Shown here: piece by piece, positions 34,354 through 43,104 of the stretch
How positions within the stretch are numbered: the stretch's first letter is position 1
Layout: the number at the start of each line of letters is the position of its first letter
Origin: Alphaproteobacteria bacterium
GTDB taxonomy: Bacteria > Pseudomonadota > Alphaproteobacteria > Rhodospirillales > Rhodospirillaceae
Length of the DNA stretch: 64,000 bases
Assembly: GCA_030604885.1 (NCBI GenBank)
Contig: JAUVUZ010000009.1
Span: forward strand, 1-64,000
Direction: 5' to 3'
Notes under the pieces: generated by a model
Databases searched by the model: none
Told to the model about the DNA's origin: nothing
Seen by the model: the letters and a program-made list of their open reading frames with translations, nothing else
Program-made: the position numbers and the translations under genes

Positions 34354-35328
34354 TTACTTGCGATAGGCGTCGAGGATCGCCTGCGCGTCGGCGCCGCCCT
34401 GCTTGGTCCAGTCCGCGATGATGACCTTGCCGGCGGCCTCGAAGGCGGCCTTCAGTTCGGCCGAGGGCTTCTGCACGGTCATGCCGTTGTCGACCAGGAG
34501 CTTGGTCTTGGTGGCGGTTTCGGCCTTGCTCAGGTCCCAGCCGCGCTTTTCGGCGGCGGCCGCGGCCTTCAGCACCGCGTCCTGGCTCGCCTTCGGCAGG
34601 GCGTTGAAGGCGTTGACGTTCACCGCGACGACGTTCTTCGGCAGCCAGGCCTGGACGTCGTAGTAATACTTCACGAAGTCCCACGCCTTGGACGACACGC
34701 CGGTGGAGGGCGAGGTCATCATCGCCGCGACCTGACCGGTGGCGAACGCCTGCGGAATGTCCGGCACTTCCACCTGGGTCGGCACCATGCCGAGTTCGAC
34801 CGCGAGCTTCTGCTGCAGCGGGTTGTAGGCGCGCAGCTTCAGGCCCTTGAGATCGCCGGGGGTGGCGACGTCGAACTTGGAATAGAAGCCCTGGGGCGGC
34901 CACGCCACCGCGTAGAGCACCTTGATGCGCTGCTTCTCGAGGAGCTTCTCGACCACCGGGCGCGAGGCCTGCCAAAGCTTCCACGCCTGATCGTAGTCGG
35001 TGGCGAGGAACGGCAGGGAATCGACGCCGAACACCGGGTTCTCGTTGGTCAGCAGCGACAGGAAGAACTCGCCCGCCGGGACCTGGTTGGAGCGGATCGC
35101 GTTCTTGATCTCCGGGTGCTTCACCAGCGAACCGGCGGAGTGGACGACGATCTTCAGCTCGCCCTTGGTCGCCTCCTCGACGTCCTTGGCGAACTGGCGG
35201 ACGTTGATGGTGTGGAAATCGGCCTCCGCATACGGGGTCGGCATGTTCCAGGTTTCGGCCTGCGCCGGGGCGGCTCCGAGGAGCGAGGCGGCAGCGGCGG
35301 CCAACGCCATCTTGCGAAGTGAAGGCAT
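34354..35328 (-). CDS. dctP: TRAP transporter substrate-binding protein
   Basis: A 324-residue periplasmic receptor with a signal peptide (MALAAAAASLLGAAPAQAE). DctP-family marks: GELKIVVHSAGSLVKHPE, then FYSKFDVATPGDLKGLKLRAYN, whose Arg normally binds the substrate carboxylate, and FATGQVAAMMTSPSTGV. The ligand is probably an organic acid; its identity is not readable. The start is ATG 35328 with GGGAG 9 nt upstream. It is first in dctP-dctQ-dctM. Confidence 0.93.
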   Translation of the reverse strand: MPSLRKMALAAAAASLLGAAPAQAETWNMPTPYAEADFHTINVRQFAKDVEEATKGELKIVVHSAGSLVKHPEIKNAIRSNQVPAGEFFLSLLTNENPVFGVDSLPFLATDYDQAWKLWQASRPVVEKLLEKQRIKVLYAVAWPPQGFYSKFDVATPGDLKGLKLRAYNPLQQKLAVELGMVPTQVEVPDIPQAFATGQVAAMMTSPSTGVSSKAWDFVKYYYDVQAWLPKNVVAVNVNAFNALPKASQDAVLKAAAAAEKRGWDLSKAETATKTKLLVDNGMTVQKPSAELKAAFEAAGKVIIADWTKQGGADAQAILDAYRK

Positions 35329-35658
35329 GCTGTGAAACTCCCTGTTTCGTGTTTGTCTGTGCGCGGGATAACGCGAGGGCACATTTTAATCAGATCGAAC
35401 CGGCCCCGCCAAGCGTTGATGAAGAAACGGGCAGCCTTCGCGACACCGGAAGGAAAACCGCCCGGTTTTCCGCCGCCGAATCCGGCATGACGAAAAATCC
35501 GGCATCAGCCGCGCTGATCCGCCATAAACGAATTTTCATTGCGACTCGTCAACGCCTTGGCGCCGGGTCATCGCGAATACCTATAGCCTCCTATCGCCTG
35601 CGCCGATACATGCCATTGTCGCAAGACAAACATCGGCGGCGGTGCTATCACGGGACCC
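35329..35658. other. Intergenic region between dctP and lysE
   Basis: 330 nt without a gene. It holds the predicted dctP promoter on the minus strand (35384-35412) and, near the plus-strand gene, the short inverted repeat TTGTC-GCAA-GACAA (35616-35629), which could be an operator for lysE. Nothing else is recognised. Confidence 0.6.
35384..35412 (-). promoter_or_regulatory. Predicted dctP promoter
   Basis: Minus strand TTGGCG (35412-35407), 17-nt spacer, TTAAAA (35389-35384); the start would be near 35377, giving a leader of about 50 nt. Confidence 0.4.
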
Positions 35659-36288
35659 ATGTTCGCCTATGACCTCGCCCACTGGACCACCTTCGCCCTC
35701 GCCGCGCTGGCGCTCACCCTCGCGCCCGGGCCGGATCTCGCGCTGATCGTCGCCCACACCGTGAAGGGCGGCCGCCGCGCCGGTTTCGCGGCGATGGTGG
35801 GCATCTGGACCGGCGCCCTCGGCCACGTCGCGCTCGCCGCGTTCGGGCTTTCGGCGGTGCTCGCCGCCTCGGCCACCGCGTTCGCGATGGTGAAGTGGGC
35901 GGGCGCGGCGTATCTGGTGTGGATCGGCATCCAGGCGATCCGCGGCGCGGGCGGCCTCGCCCAGGCCGAGGTGGCGCGCGCGAAGCCGTGGCGGATCTTC
36001 CGCCAGGGGCTGGTCACCGACCTGCTCAATCCCAAGGTGGCGATCTTCTTCCTCGCCTTCCTGCCGCAGTTCGTGGTGGAGGGCGCGGGTCCGGCGTGGG
36101 CGCAGCTGGCGCTGCACGGCGTGCTGATCGTCGCCACCGCCGCGCTGGTGGAGCCGCCGCTGATCCTCCTCGGCGATCGCCTCGCCGCCGGGCTGCGCGG
36201 CCACGCCCGCGCCGCCCGCTGGCTCGACCGGGGCCTCGGCGGCGTGTTGATGGGCCTCGGCGTCAAGCTCGCGCTGCTGGAGCGGTAA
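35659..36288 (+). CDS. LysE/RhtB-family exporter
   Basis: A 209-residue inner-membrane protein with about six helices. The family marks are LALTLAPGPDLALIVAHTVKGG near the N-terminus, VGIWTGALGHVALAAFGLSA, and LVTDLLNPKVAIFFLAFLPQFV in the middle. Members export amino acids such as lysine, homoserine or threonine; the substrate here is unknown. The patatin gene starts 2 nt after its stop, so the two are very probably co-transcribed. Confidence 0.92.
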   Translation: MFAYDLAHWTTFALAALALTLAPGPDLALIVAHTVKGGRRAGFAAMVGIWTGALGHVALAAFGLSAVLAASATAFAMVKWAGAAYLVWIGIQAIRGAGGLAQAEVARAKPWRIFRQGLVTDLLNPKVAIFFLAFLPQFVVEGAGPAWAQLALHGVLIVATAALVEPPLILLGDRLAAGLRGHARAARWLDRGLGGVLMGLGVKLALLER

Positions 36289-36290
36289 GG

Positions 36291-37256
36291 GTGGCGCGGT
36301 TCCAGATTCTCAGCCTTACCGGCGGCGGCTACCTCGGCCTCTACACCGCCTGCGTGCTCGCCGCCCTCGAAGAGCGGGCGGGCGAGCCGCTCGGGCGGCG
36401 CTTCGACCTGATCGCCGGAACCTCGATCGGCGGCATCCTCGCCCTGGCGCTGGCGTGCGAGGTGCCGATGGCGGCGGTGCGCGACACCTTCGCCGCGCGC
36501 GGCCGGGAAATCTTCTCCGACCGCGACGTGCCGCGCGGCCGCCTGCAACGCCTGCGGCATTCGTGGAAGGGCATCGCCGCGCCGCGCTACAGCCCGACGC
36601 CGCTCGCCCGGGTGATCGACGAATTTCTGGGCGAGGCGACGCTGGCCGACGCCCGCCACCGGGTGCTGGTGCCCGCCATCAACCTCAGCCGTGGCGAGAC
36701 CCGGCTGTTCCGCACCCCGCACCACCCGCGCCACGCGGCGGACGGCGAGGTGCGAGCGCTCGACGCGGCGATGGCGACCGCCGCCGCGCCGCTGTTCTTC
36801 CCCCTCGCCCGCCATCGCGGCGACCTGTTCATGGACGCGGGCGTCTACGCCGACTGCCCCGACGCCCTCGCCCTGCACGAGGCGGAGTGCTTCCTCGGCC
36901 AGCGGCGGGAGGACGTGGCGATGCTGAGCGTCGGCACCATGACCGCCGACTTCACCGTGCCCGCCGCGACCCGCGCCGAGATCGGCGCGCTGGCGTGGAT
37001 GGCGAAGCGGCGGATGATCTACACCGTGCTCTCGGCGCAGCAGCACCTCTCGCGCACCCTGATGGCGGAGAGCCTGGGCGAGCGGTTCCTGCGCATCGAC
37101 CGCGCCAATCCGGAAAGCACGTGGGAGGTGATCGACCTCGACGTCGCCGGGCCGAACGCGGTGCGCACCCTGATGACCATCGGCGCCGAGGCGGCGGCGG
37201 ACGTCTCCGCCCGCGCCGACCTGGCGCCGTTCCTGGCGCACCGCGCCGCCTACTGA
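36291..37256 (+). CDS. Patatin-like phospholipase
   Basis: A 321-residue cytoplasmic lipid acyl hydrolase. The oxyanion loop is LTGGGYLGLYTACVL, the nucleophile elbow AGTSIGGILAL (Ser), and the catalytic Asp is in FMDAGVYADCP, so the Ser-Asp dyad is complete. The layout resembles stand-alone CapV-type patatins. The start is GTG 36291, directly after the lysE stop, with TAAGG as ribosome site. The 3' end overlaps the convergent MBL gene by 7 nt. No nucleotide-cyclase partner of the CBASS kind is adjacent. Confidence 0.87.
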   Translation: MARFQILSLTGGGYLGLYTACVLAALEERAGEPLGRRFDLIAGTSIGGILALALACEVPMAAVRDTFAARGREIFSDRDVPRGRLQRLRHSWKGIAAPRYSPTPLARVIDEFLGEATLADARHRVLVPAINLSRGETRLFRTPHHPRHAADGEVRALDAAMATAAAPLFFPLARHRGDLFMDAGVYADCPDALALHEAECFLGQRREDVAMLSVGTMTADFTVPAATRAEIGALAWMAKRRMIYTVLSAQQHLSRTLMAESLGERFLRIDRANPESTWEVIDLDVAGPNAVRTLMTIGAEAAADVSARADLAPFLAHRAAY

Positions 37257-38332
37257 GCGGAAATCTCCACCGCGCGGCCGTGCTCGGGCACGCGGAAATC
37301 CATCCCCCGCCCCTCCGCTCCCGCCGCGCGCGCGGCGGCGAGCGCCTCGGCCAAATCCCGTGGCGGCGCGTCGAAGCCGTCCTCGGCGAGGCGGAAGGTG
37401 CCGAAGTGGATGCCGAGGCTCACCCCGGCCTCCAGCACCCGGCTCGCCTCCAGCGCCTCGGCCGGGTCGAGGTGGACCGGCGACATGAACCAGCGCGGCT
37501 GATACGCGCCGATCGGGATCATCGCCAGGGTCATCGGCCCGAAGCGCTGGCGGATCAGCGCGAAGTGCCCGCCCGCGCCGGTATCCCCGGCGAAGTAGAT
37601 CGGCCCCGCCGAGGTTTCCAGCACGAAACCGCCCCACAGGGTGCGGTTGCGGTCGAACGGGCCGCGCGCCGAGAAGTGCTCGGCGGGCACGTAGGTGAGC
37701 CGCACGCCGTGGCCGAGGGGGCGGCTTTGCCACCAGTCCAGCTCGGTGACGCGGGCGGAGGGAACGATCTCGCCGACCTTGAGGCCGGTGTAGACCGGCG
37801 GGTCGAAGCGCGCGGCGAGGCGCTCCAGGGTCGGGCGGTCGAGGTGGTCGTAGTGGTTGTGGCTCACCAGCACCGCGTCGATGGGCGGCAGGTCGTCGAA
37901 CGGGATCGCGGGCGGCCGCACCCGCTTCACCCCGAGCCAGGAGACCGGCCCGGCGGTGTCGGACCAGTGGGGGTCGGTGAGGATGTTGAGGCCGTCCACC
38001 TGGATCAGCAGCGTGGCGTGGCCGACGAAGGTGACGCGCACCCCCGCCTCCACCCGCTCCACCGGCTTCGGCGCCGGTTCGTTCTCCACCGCGTCCGGCC
38101 AGGGGGCGCGCTGGCGGGTGACCATCCAGCGCAGCAGCGAGCCGAGGCCCCGGGGCTGGGTGCCGCTGAGGTTGGAAAAGCGGCTGCCGTCGAACGGCGC
38201 GGGGCGGTAAGGATCGGACACGGGCGCTCCGTCAGCGGCGGGGGTTTCGCCCACCGCGCAGGCCGACGCGAGCAGGGCGACCGCCAAGATGGTGAAAGCC
38301 AGCCTCGCCCGCAACCGCTCCTCCCGCCCCAC
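37250..38332 (-). CDS. Metallo-beta-lactamase-fold hydrolase, NAPE-PLD-like, probable lipoprotein
   Basis: A 360-residue protein. The N-terminus has a signal with lipobox-like LLASACAVG, suggesting a lipid-anchored envelope protein. The hydrolase domain shows VTFVGHATLLIQVDGLNILTD, the metal motif VLVSHNHYDHLD, FAGDTGAGG and a late His in LGIHFGTF, as in UlaG/NAPE-PLD relatives. It may cleave phosphodiester bonds in phospholipids or cyclic compounds; the substrate is unproven. The neighbouring patatin also acts on lipids, but the genes are convergent. Confidence 0.85.
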   Translation of the reverse strand: MGREERLRARLAFTILAVALLASACAVGETPAADGAPVSDPYRPAPFDGSRFSNLSGTQPRGLGSLLRWMVTRQRAPWPDAVENEPAPKPVERVEAGVRVTFVGHATLLIQVDGLNILTDPHWSDTAGPVSWLGVKRVRPPAIPFDDLPPIDAVLVSHNHYDHLDRPTLERLAARFDPPVYTGLKVGEIVPSARVTELDWWQSRPLGHGVRLTYVPAEHFSARGPFDRNRTLWGGFVLETSAGPIYFAGDTGAGGHFALIRQRFGPMTLAMIPIGAYQPRWFMSPVHLDPAEALEASRVLEAGVSLGIHFGTFRLAEDGFDAPPRDLAEALAAARAAGAEGRGMDFRVPEHGRAVEISAQ

Positions 38333-38368
38333 GGATCCGATCTCCCCTGTTTAGCATGATCCGGGTTT

Positions 38369-38752
38369 TCAAGAGAACACCCCAGGGCGGATCGTCACGA
38401 CGAGGTTGCCGGACAGCCGCACCAGAAGCGCGTCGCTCCCCGAGCGCACCCACACGTGCCCGCGCGGCGGCGGCGCGAGGCCATAGTGCTCGACGTGAAC
38501 GACACGGATATAATCGGGCGCGGCGCGGCGGTCGAACCGGTCGCCGACGCGCCAGGCGTGGGGCTGCTTCGCCGCGACATGATATTGGTGCCGGGGCACC
38601 GCCTGCGCGGCCGAGCGCGGCGGCGCGGCGGCGGTCTTGCCGGGCGCGGGGCCGCGCCCCTCCTGCCGGGTTTCGGCGCGCGGGGGTTCCTGGGCCTGGG
38701 CCACCGGAGCGATCAGCGCGGTGGCGGCAAGGGCGGCGACGAACCTGTTCAT
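38369..38752 (-). CDS. RcnB-family periplasmic protein
   Basis: A 127-residue exported protein (signal MNRFVAALAATALIAPVAQAQ). The middle is low-complexity, and the C-terminus carries the RcnB domain: WRVGDRFDRRAAPDYIRVV, followed by YGLAPPPRGHVWVRSGSDAL and a last strand LVVTI. RcnB in E. coli modulates Ni/Co efflux by RcnA; no rcnA is here, and many relatives have no known metal link. GAGGAG lies 9 nt before ATG. Confidence 0.85.
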   Translation of the reverse strand: MNRFVAALAATALIAPVAQAQEPPRAETRQEGRGPAPGKTAAAPPRSAAQAVPRHQYHVAAKQPHAWRVGDRFDRRAAPDYIRVVHVEHYGLAPPPRGHVWVRSGSDALLVRLSGNLVVTIRPGVFS

Positions 38753-38891
38753 GGGCGAACTCCTCTGCGATCGGGTCGAGGAGCACAGGCTAGGCGTCGA
38801 ATGTCGGAAAACTCTGTCGGGGAAGCGCCGACTTTGTCGCAAATCGTCCGCCGCGGCGGGCGCCGCGACGGACGGATACGTTTTTTTCGGC

Positions 38892-40577
38892 TCAGGCGGC
38901 GCGCACCCGGGCGATGAACGCGTCGACCTCGGCGGACAGGCGCTCCGCCTGGGCGGTGAGGTCGGTGGCGGCGCCCAGCACCTCCTCCGCCGCCTGCCCG
39001 GCCGACGAGATCGCGCGTCCGACGTCGACGATGTTGGTGGAGACCTCGCCGGTGCCCTGCGCCGCCGCCTCGACATTGCGGGCGATTTCGTGGGTGGCGG
39101 CGCCCTGCTGCTCCACCGCCGAGGCGATGACGGTGGAGATTTCCGAGATCCGGCCGATGGTGGCGGAAATCGTCTCGATGGCGTCCACCGCCTCGCGCGT
39201 CGCGCCCTGCACCCCGGTGATCTGCTGGGCGATATCCTCGGTGGCCTTGGCGGTCTGGTTGGCGAGGGATTTCACCTCGCCCGCCACCACCGCGAAGCCC
39301 TTGCCCATCTCGCCCGCGCGCGCCGCCTCGATGGTGGCGTTCAAGGCCAACAGGTTGGTCTGGCTGGCGATGTCGGTGATCAGGTCGACCACCGCGCCGA
39401 TGCGGGAGGCCGCCTGGGCGAGGCCCTCGACGATGGTGCGGTTGGCCTCCGCCTGGGTCACCGCGGTGTTGGCGATGCTGCTGGATTCCGACACCTGACG
39501 GCCGATTTCGGCGACCGAGGCGGAAAGCTCCTCGGCGGCGGTGGCGACGGTTTCCACGTTGGCGGTGGCGTTTTCCGCCGCGACGCCCACGGCGCGGGCC
39601 TGGCGGCTCGCCTGCTCGGACACCGCCGACATCGACTGGGCGGATTCGCGCATTTTCAGCGCCGCGCCGCTCACCGACTGCACCACCGCCTTGACGCTCG
39701 CCTCGAACGCGTCCGCCAGGCTCTGCATCGCCGCCTTCTGCTGCGCCTCCGCCTCCGCCTTCTGGCGCTCGGCGGCAACTTCCAGACGGCGCACCTCCTG
39801 GCCGCGCTCCTTGAACACCTGCACCGCCCGCGCCATCGCGCCGATTTCGTCGGTCTGCGCGATGAACGGCACCTCGGCCTCCAGGTCGCCCTCGGCGAGG
39901 CGCTTCATCGCACCGCCGAGCGACGCCAGCGGACCCACCACGCCCCGGGTGATGACGAACGCCGCGCCGCCGGTCACCAGCAGGATCATCAGGCCGATCA
40001 GCCCGAGGCGCCGCGCCTCGGCCCAAAAGGTGACGTCCACGTCGTCGATGTAGATGCCGGTGCCGATCACCCACTGCCACTCGGGCACGCCCACCACGTA
40101 GGAAACCTTTTCACGGGGCGCGGATTCGCTCGGCAGTTGCCACCAGTAGTTATAGAAGCCGCCGCCCTCGCGCCGCACCAGGTCGATCATGTCGGCGAAG
40201 AAGCGGTTGCCGTTCGCGTCCTTGAGATCGGTGATCGCGGTACCCACCAGCTTGGCGTTGGTCGGATGCATCAGCATCTCGCCCGACATCGAGTTGATCC
40301 AGAAGTACTGGTTGCCGCTGTAGCGGAGGCTGCCGATCAGCGCCATGGCCCGCGCCTGCACCTGGGCCTCGGGCAGGCCCTGGGCCTTGCCCTCGCGCGC
40401 CAGCTCGCGCACCAGGGAAAGCGCGGTCTCGATCTGCTCCTTGGTCTTGTACTGGCGCTCGGAGAGAAGGTTGTCGTTGAGGCTGCGGAGGCTCACGGTG
40501 GCGAAAATCGCCAAGCCCACCGCCCCCAGCACCACCACAACCATCAGTCGGTAAAGCACCTTGGCGTTTTTCAGCAT
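38892..40577 (-). CDS. Methyl-accepting chemotaxis protein with single Cache domain
   Basis: A 561-residue receptor. A first membrane helix (about 10-31) is followed by an sCache_2 periplasmic sensor (about 35-185: [20 protein letters not shown], then FYNYWWQLP and [14 protein letters not shown]). After the second membrane helix (about 192-212) come a HAMP domain (about 215-265) and a signalling domain. The hairpin tip reads [20 protein letters not shown]...[17 protein letters not shown]. It senses a small ligand and controls CheA. The start is ATG 40577; a matching promoter lies upstream. No che genes are in the window. Confidence 0.93.
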   Translation of the reverse strand: MLKNAKVLYRLMVVVVLGAVGLAIFATVSLRSLNDNLLSERQYKTKEQIETALSLVRELAREGKAQGLPEAQVQARAMALIGSLRYSGNQYFWINSMSGEMLMHPTNAKLVGTAITDLKDANGNRFFADMIDLVRREGGGFYNYWWQLPSESAPREKVSYVVGVPEWQWVIGTGIYIDDVDVTFWAEARRLGLIGLMILLVTGGAAFVITRGVVGPLASLGGAMKRLAEGDLEAEVPFIAQTDEIGAMARAVQVFKERGQEVRRLEVAAERQKAEAEAQQKAAMQSLADAFEASVKAVVQSVSGAALKMRESAQSMSAVSEQASRQARAVGVAAENATANVETVATAAEELSASVAEIGRQVSESSSIANTAVTQAEANRTIVEGLAQAASRIGAVVDLITDIASQTNLLALNATIEAARAGEMGKGFAVVAGEVKSLANQTAKATEDIAQQITGVQGATREAVDAIETISATIGRISEISTVIASAVEQQGAATHEIARNVEAAAQGTGEVSTNIVDVGRAISSAGQAAEEVLGAATDLTAQAERLSAEVDAFIARVRAA

Positions 40578-40629
40578 CGACTCATCCGTTCGGACGTTAC
40601 GGTGAAACAAAATCATTCGTCGGTGCGCG

Positions 40630-40658
40630 TCTATATCGTACTCGTCCGATCCGCGCAA
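40630..40658 (-). promoter_or_regulatory. Predicted promoter of the chemoreceptor gene
   Basis: Minus strand TTGCGC (40658-40653), 17-nt spacer, TATAGA (40635-40630). The leader would be about 45 nt. Confidence 0.5.
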
Positions 40659-40719
40659 GTCGGCGCCATTTTGATATCTCCGGATATCTCGAAACCCTTC
40701 CCCCGGTTGACAAACCCGC

Positions 40720-40748
40720 TGGACACCCCAAATCAGTACCAATATACT
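40720..40748 (+). promoter_or_regulatory. Predicted promoter of bfd
   Basis: TGGACA (40720-40725), 17-nt spacer, TATACT (40743-40748). It gives a leader of about 145 nt that includes the inverted repeat at 40800-40820. Confidence 0.55.
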
Positions 40749-40799
40749 CCTATTTCCGCGCATGCGAATCCGCGGGAGGGCCGGAGCGGACGGCACGCT

Positions 40800-40820
40800 T
40801 GTTGCGAGGTGGTCGCAACA
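40800..40820. promoter_or_regulatory. 8-5-8 inverted repeat, possible iron-regulator operator
   Basis: TGTTGCGA-GGTGG-TCGCAACA, a perfect dyad of 8-bp arms. It lies upstream of bfd and resembles the TTGCGA...TCGCAA type of alphaproteobacterial Fur-like boxes in arms and spacing. The regulator assignment is inferred. Confidence 0.5.
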
Positions 40821-40899
40821 CAGATTGCCGCCTACGCGATTTGTTGGTAGCGTCTCTTGCGCCGCGGGTGCGCGGCCGAGCAGTTCATGGGTCCTGCAA

Positions 40900-41112
40900 A
40901 TGATCGTTTGCCACTGCAACACCATCACCGACCGCCACATCCGCGAGGTGGTGGACGAGTTGCTGACCGAAATGCCCACGTCGATGATCACGCCGCTGGT
41001 GGTCTACCAGGCGCTGGGCAAGCGTAGCCGCTGCGGCGGGTGTCTCCCGCTCGCGGCGAGGCTGATTCGCGACCACCTCGCCGCGCGCGGGATCAAGCGG
41101 TCCGCCGCCTGA
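40900..41112 (+). CDS. bfd: BFD-like [2Fe-2S] protein (bacterioferritin-associated ferredoxin)
   Basis: A 70-residue protein with the Bfd cluster ligands Cys4 and Cys6 (CHC) and Cys45 and Cys48 (CGGC), correctly spaced for a [2Fe-2S] cluster. In other bacteria, Bfd reduces bacterioferritin haem so that stored iron is released. The bacterioferritin gene is adjacent but convergent, with 4 nt between the stops, instead of in the usual tandem order. The start is ATG 40900, without an obvious Shine-Dalgarno. Confidence 0.9.
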   Translation: MIVCHCNTITDRHIREVVDELLTEMPTSMITPLVVYQALGKRSRCGGCLPLAARLIRDHLAARGIKRSAA

Positions 41113-41116
41113 CGCG

Positions 41117-41602
41117 TCACTCCGCCGTGTCGGTGGCGTCCGCGTTGAGCTGCATGTATTTGGCCTCGCCGAGCTTGGCGAGCAGGCCGAGCTGGGTTTC
41201 GAGGAAGTCGATATGGCCTTCCTCGTCGGCCAGCAGCTGCTCGAACAGCTTCATCGTCACGTAGTCGCCTTCCGCGGCGCAGATCTCGCGGGACTCCTTG
41301 TAGTAGGCGCGCGCGTCGTTCTCGCCCGCCAAGTCGCACTCGAGGATTTCCTGCACCGTCTGGCCGATCCGCAGCGGCGCGATCTCCTGAAGGTTCGGGT
41401 GCCCTTCGAGGAAGATGATGCGGCTCACCAGCTTGTCGGCGTGCTGCATCTCCTCGATCGACTCCTCCCGCTCCTTCTTCGCCAGCTTGGTCAGCCCCAT
41501 GTCCTCGGACAGCCGGTAGTGCAGCCAATACTGGTTGATCGCCCCGAGCTCCATCCCCAACGCCCCGTTCAACCGGGCGATCACCTTCTCGCTTCCGCGC
41601 AT
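41117..41602 (-). CDS. bfr: Bacterioferritin
   Basis: A 161-residue four-helix protein forming a 24-subunit iron-storage shell. The ferroxidase ligands align with E. coli Bfr: Glu18 ([10 protein letters not shown]), Glu51 and His54 (IEEMQHAD), Glu94 (DLAGEND), and the EEGHID pair near residue 127-130. Met52, the haem ligand, is present. AGGAGG lies upstream of the ATG. The 278 nt upstream, before the K+ channel, hold no recognised gene. Confidence 0.97.
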   Translation of the reverse strand: MRGSEKVIARLNGALGMELGAINQYWLHYRLSEDMGLTKLAKKEREESIEEMQHADKLVSRIIFLEGHPNLQEIAPLRIGQTVQEILECDLAGENDARAYYKESREICAAEGDYVTMKLFEQLLADEEGHIDFLETQLGLLAKLGEAKYMQLNADATDTAE

Positions 41603-41880
41603 TTCCGCCTCCTCGTTTGCAGCCAGACTCCCGGGCGGCGCCCCTTATGCCCCCATCGGGTGGGCACATGATAACGGGAAACGCCGGGGAACAAAACTTA
41701 GAATCGCTCCAGGAATGGAGCTACGACATGATGAACGCATACGCCGACACCCAGATTCCGCCCGCGTCGGGATTTTTGGCAGAATCTCCGCAAATCCGTC
41801 CCGCCCCACCAGCGTCCTCGATGCCCGCGTTTTCTAATGAAGCGACGGGATTCCCCGATTTCAAGTGCGAACCAAAACCG

Positions 41881-42702
41881 TCACCCGGAAGAGGCGGCCG
41901 TCGGCGCATCCGCACTCCGCGCCGCAAGCGCCTGGCGCCGGGCGCGATATTTCTCGATGAACGCCCCGGCGATGATGCCGCTCGGCAACGCCACCGTGCC
42001 CACGCCGATCACCGCGAAAAATCCCGCCGCCACCTTGCCGCCGATGGTCTGGGGGTAAACGTCGCCATACCCCACCGTCGTCAGTGTCGCCACCCCCCAC
42101 CACATCGCGCGGAGGATGCTGCCGAATTTCTCCGGCTGCTCGTCGCTTTCAAGCACATAAAGCGTGACCGAAGACAGATACCAAAGGGCGGCCGAAAGCG
42201 ACAACGCCACCAGAAGCTCCTGATAACACGAGCGCAGCGCCGCCAGCACGAGACGACAGGAGGGGTAATAGCGGGCGATCTTCAACAACCGCACCACCCG
42301 GAGCGACCTCAGGAAGCTGGGCGAGGTGGGCGCGAACGCGAGCCAGACGAGTTCCGGCGCAAAGGCGAGGAAATCGACGGCGAGCATGAACCCGTTGGCC
42401 CGGACATACGCCCAAAGCCCTCTGCCGCCCCGAAACCGCGCCTCCGCCCCGACCGACCAGAGCCGAACCGCGAATTCGGCGGCGAACACCCACAACAGCG
42501 CCTCGTTGATCCGCCCGATCGCCACCGCGTCGTCCGACCCCGCCGCGATCTCGGTTTCGGCGGTGTAAAGACCGATGCTCAGCAGAATCACGAACACCAG
42601 GATGCGGTTGGTCGCCGACAGCTTGCCGCCTTCCAAACGCTCGGTTTCCAACTGCTCGAACGCGATCCGCCGTAACGACCGCCGACCTTCCGCTGTAACC
42701 AT
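41881..42702 (-). CDS. Voltage-gated potassium channel, six-helix type
   Basis: A 273-residue membrane protein. Helices S1-S6 are apparent. The S4 voltage sensor carries regularly spaced Arg (LRSLRVVRLLKIARYY). The pore loop between S5 and S6 has the K+ selectivity filter TTVGYGDVYP, and S6 holds a glycine-rich hinge (GVGTVALPSGIIAGAF). The C-terminus is short, with no ligand-binding domain. The start is ATG 42702, preceded by a purine-rich GAGGGGG; an in-frame ATG at 42807 would add 35 atypical residues. Confidence 0.92.
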   Translation of the reverse strand: MVTAEGRRSLRRIAFEQLETERLEGGKLSATNRILVFVILLSIGLYTAETEIAAGSDDAVAIGRINEALLWVFAAEFAVRLWSVGAEARFRGGRGLWAYVRANGFMLAVDFLAFAPELVWLAFAPTSPSFLRSLRVVRLLKIARYYPSCRLVLAALRSCYQELLVALSLSAALWYLSSVTLYVLESDEQPEKFGSILRAMWWGVATLTTVGYGDVYPQTIGGKVAAGFFAVIGVGTVALPSGIIAGAFIEKYRARRQALAARSADAPTAASSG

Positions 42703-42808
42703 CTCCGCCCCCTCGATGTATTCGCCCGGCCGCGGGAATCCTGCGCCTTCGCATGCGGGGAACGCAACCACGGAGGTTTCACCGGACTCACGGAAGGGGA
42801 AGCGCACC

Positions 42809-42848
42809 GAAAACAGAACCGGCCCGGCGCAAAGCGCTCGGGCCGGTT
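42809..42848 (-). terminator. Terminator of tRNA-Met
   Basis: 10-bp stem AACCGGCCCG/CGGGCCGGTT (42839-42848 with 42817-42826), 12-nt loop, then CTGTTTTC on the minus strand, 12 nt beyond the CCA end. Confidence 0.8.
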
Positions 42849-42860
42849 TGTTTATGGCGA

Positions 42861-42937
42861 TGGTAGCGGAGGAGGGACTCGAACCCCCGACACGCGGATT
42901 ATGATTCCGCTGCTCTAACCAGCTGAGCTACTCCGCC
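42861..42937 (-). tRNA. tRNA-Met (CAT), elongator
   Basis: A 77-nt cloverleaf with encoded CCA. The acceptor stem is GGCGGAG/CTCCGCT, the D arm contains AGCTCAGCTGGTTAGAGC, and the anticodon stem is GCGGA/TCCGC with loop ATCATAA (anticodon CAT). The T arm GGGGGTTCGAGTCCCTC is regular. The paired first base and general sequence mark it as elongator, not initiator; it lacks the typical tRNA-Ile2(CAT) sequence. Confidence 0.95.
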
Positions 42938-42978
42938 ACAGGCTCCCGGTGGACGTGCCGTCCGTGCGGGAGGCGCTT

Positions 42979-43007
42979 TACTTATCCGGAAGTTCGGGGC
43001 GCGTCAA
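42979..43007 (-). promoter_or_regulatory. Promoter of tRNA-Met
   Basis: Minus strand TTGACG (43007-43002), 17-nt spacer, TAAGTA (42984-42979); the start would be near 42972, 35 nt before the mature 5' end. Confidence 0.65.
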
Positions 43008-43104
43008 GCGTCGAATGCGCGGGGCCGCGCGGGTGCGATCCGGCCTCGCCTCCCTGGCCCCGCGCCGCTAGGATATCCGCCGCGAACGGATCGGGGAGGC
43101 GGGA

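Larger units (their letters stand above)
40578..40899. other. Divergent control region between the chemoreceptor and bfd
   Basis: 322 nt without a gene. It contains a promoter for each flanking gene, a paired GATATC element (40673-40678 and 40683-40688) between them, and an 8-5-8 inverted repeat in the bfd leader. The remaining sequence shows nothing recognisable. Confidence 0.6.

Noticed and set aside
30413-35328. Functional link of ilvD with the TRAP transporter (uptake of branched-chain precursors)
   Set aside because: A 136-nt gap lies between them, ilvD is a biosynthetic enzyme with its own terminator, and the TRAP ligand is unknown; adjacency alone is too weak.
36291-37256. CBASS effector (CapV-like patatin)
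   Set aside because: The dyad and layout fit CapV, but there is no CD-NTase, E1/E2/JAB or HORMA gene nearby, and the only nucleotide cyclase in the window is class III and 31 kb away.
41603-41880. Possible small gene in the bfr-channel gap (frame at 41721-41927, minus)
   Set aside because: It overlaps the 3' end of the channel gene, has no ribosome site and low-complexity composition; I treat the 278 nt as non-coding, presumably carrying the bfr promoter.
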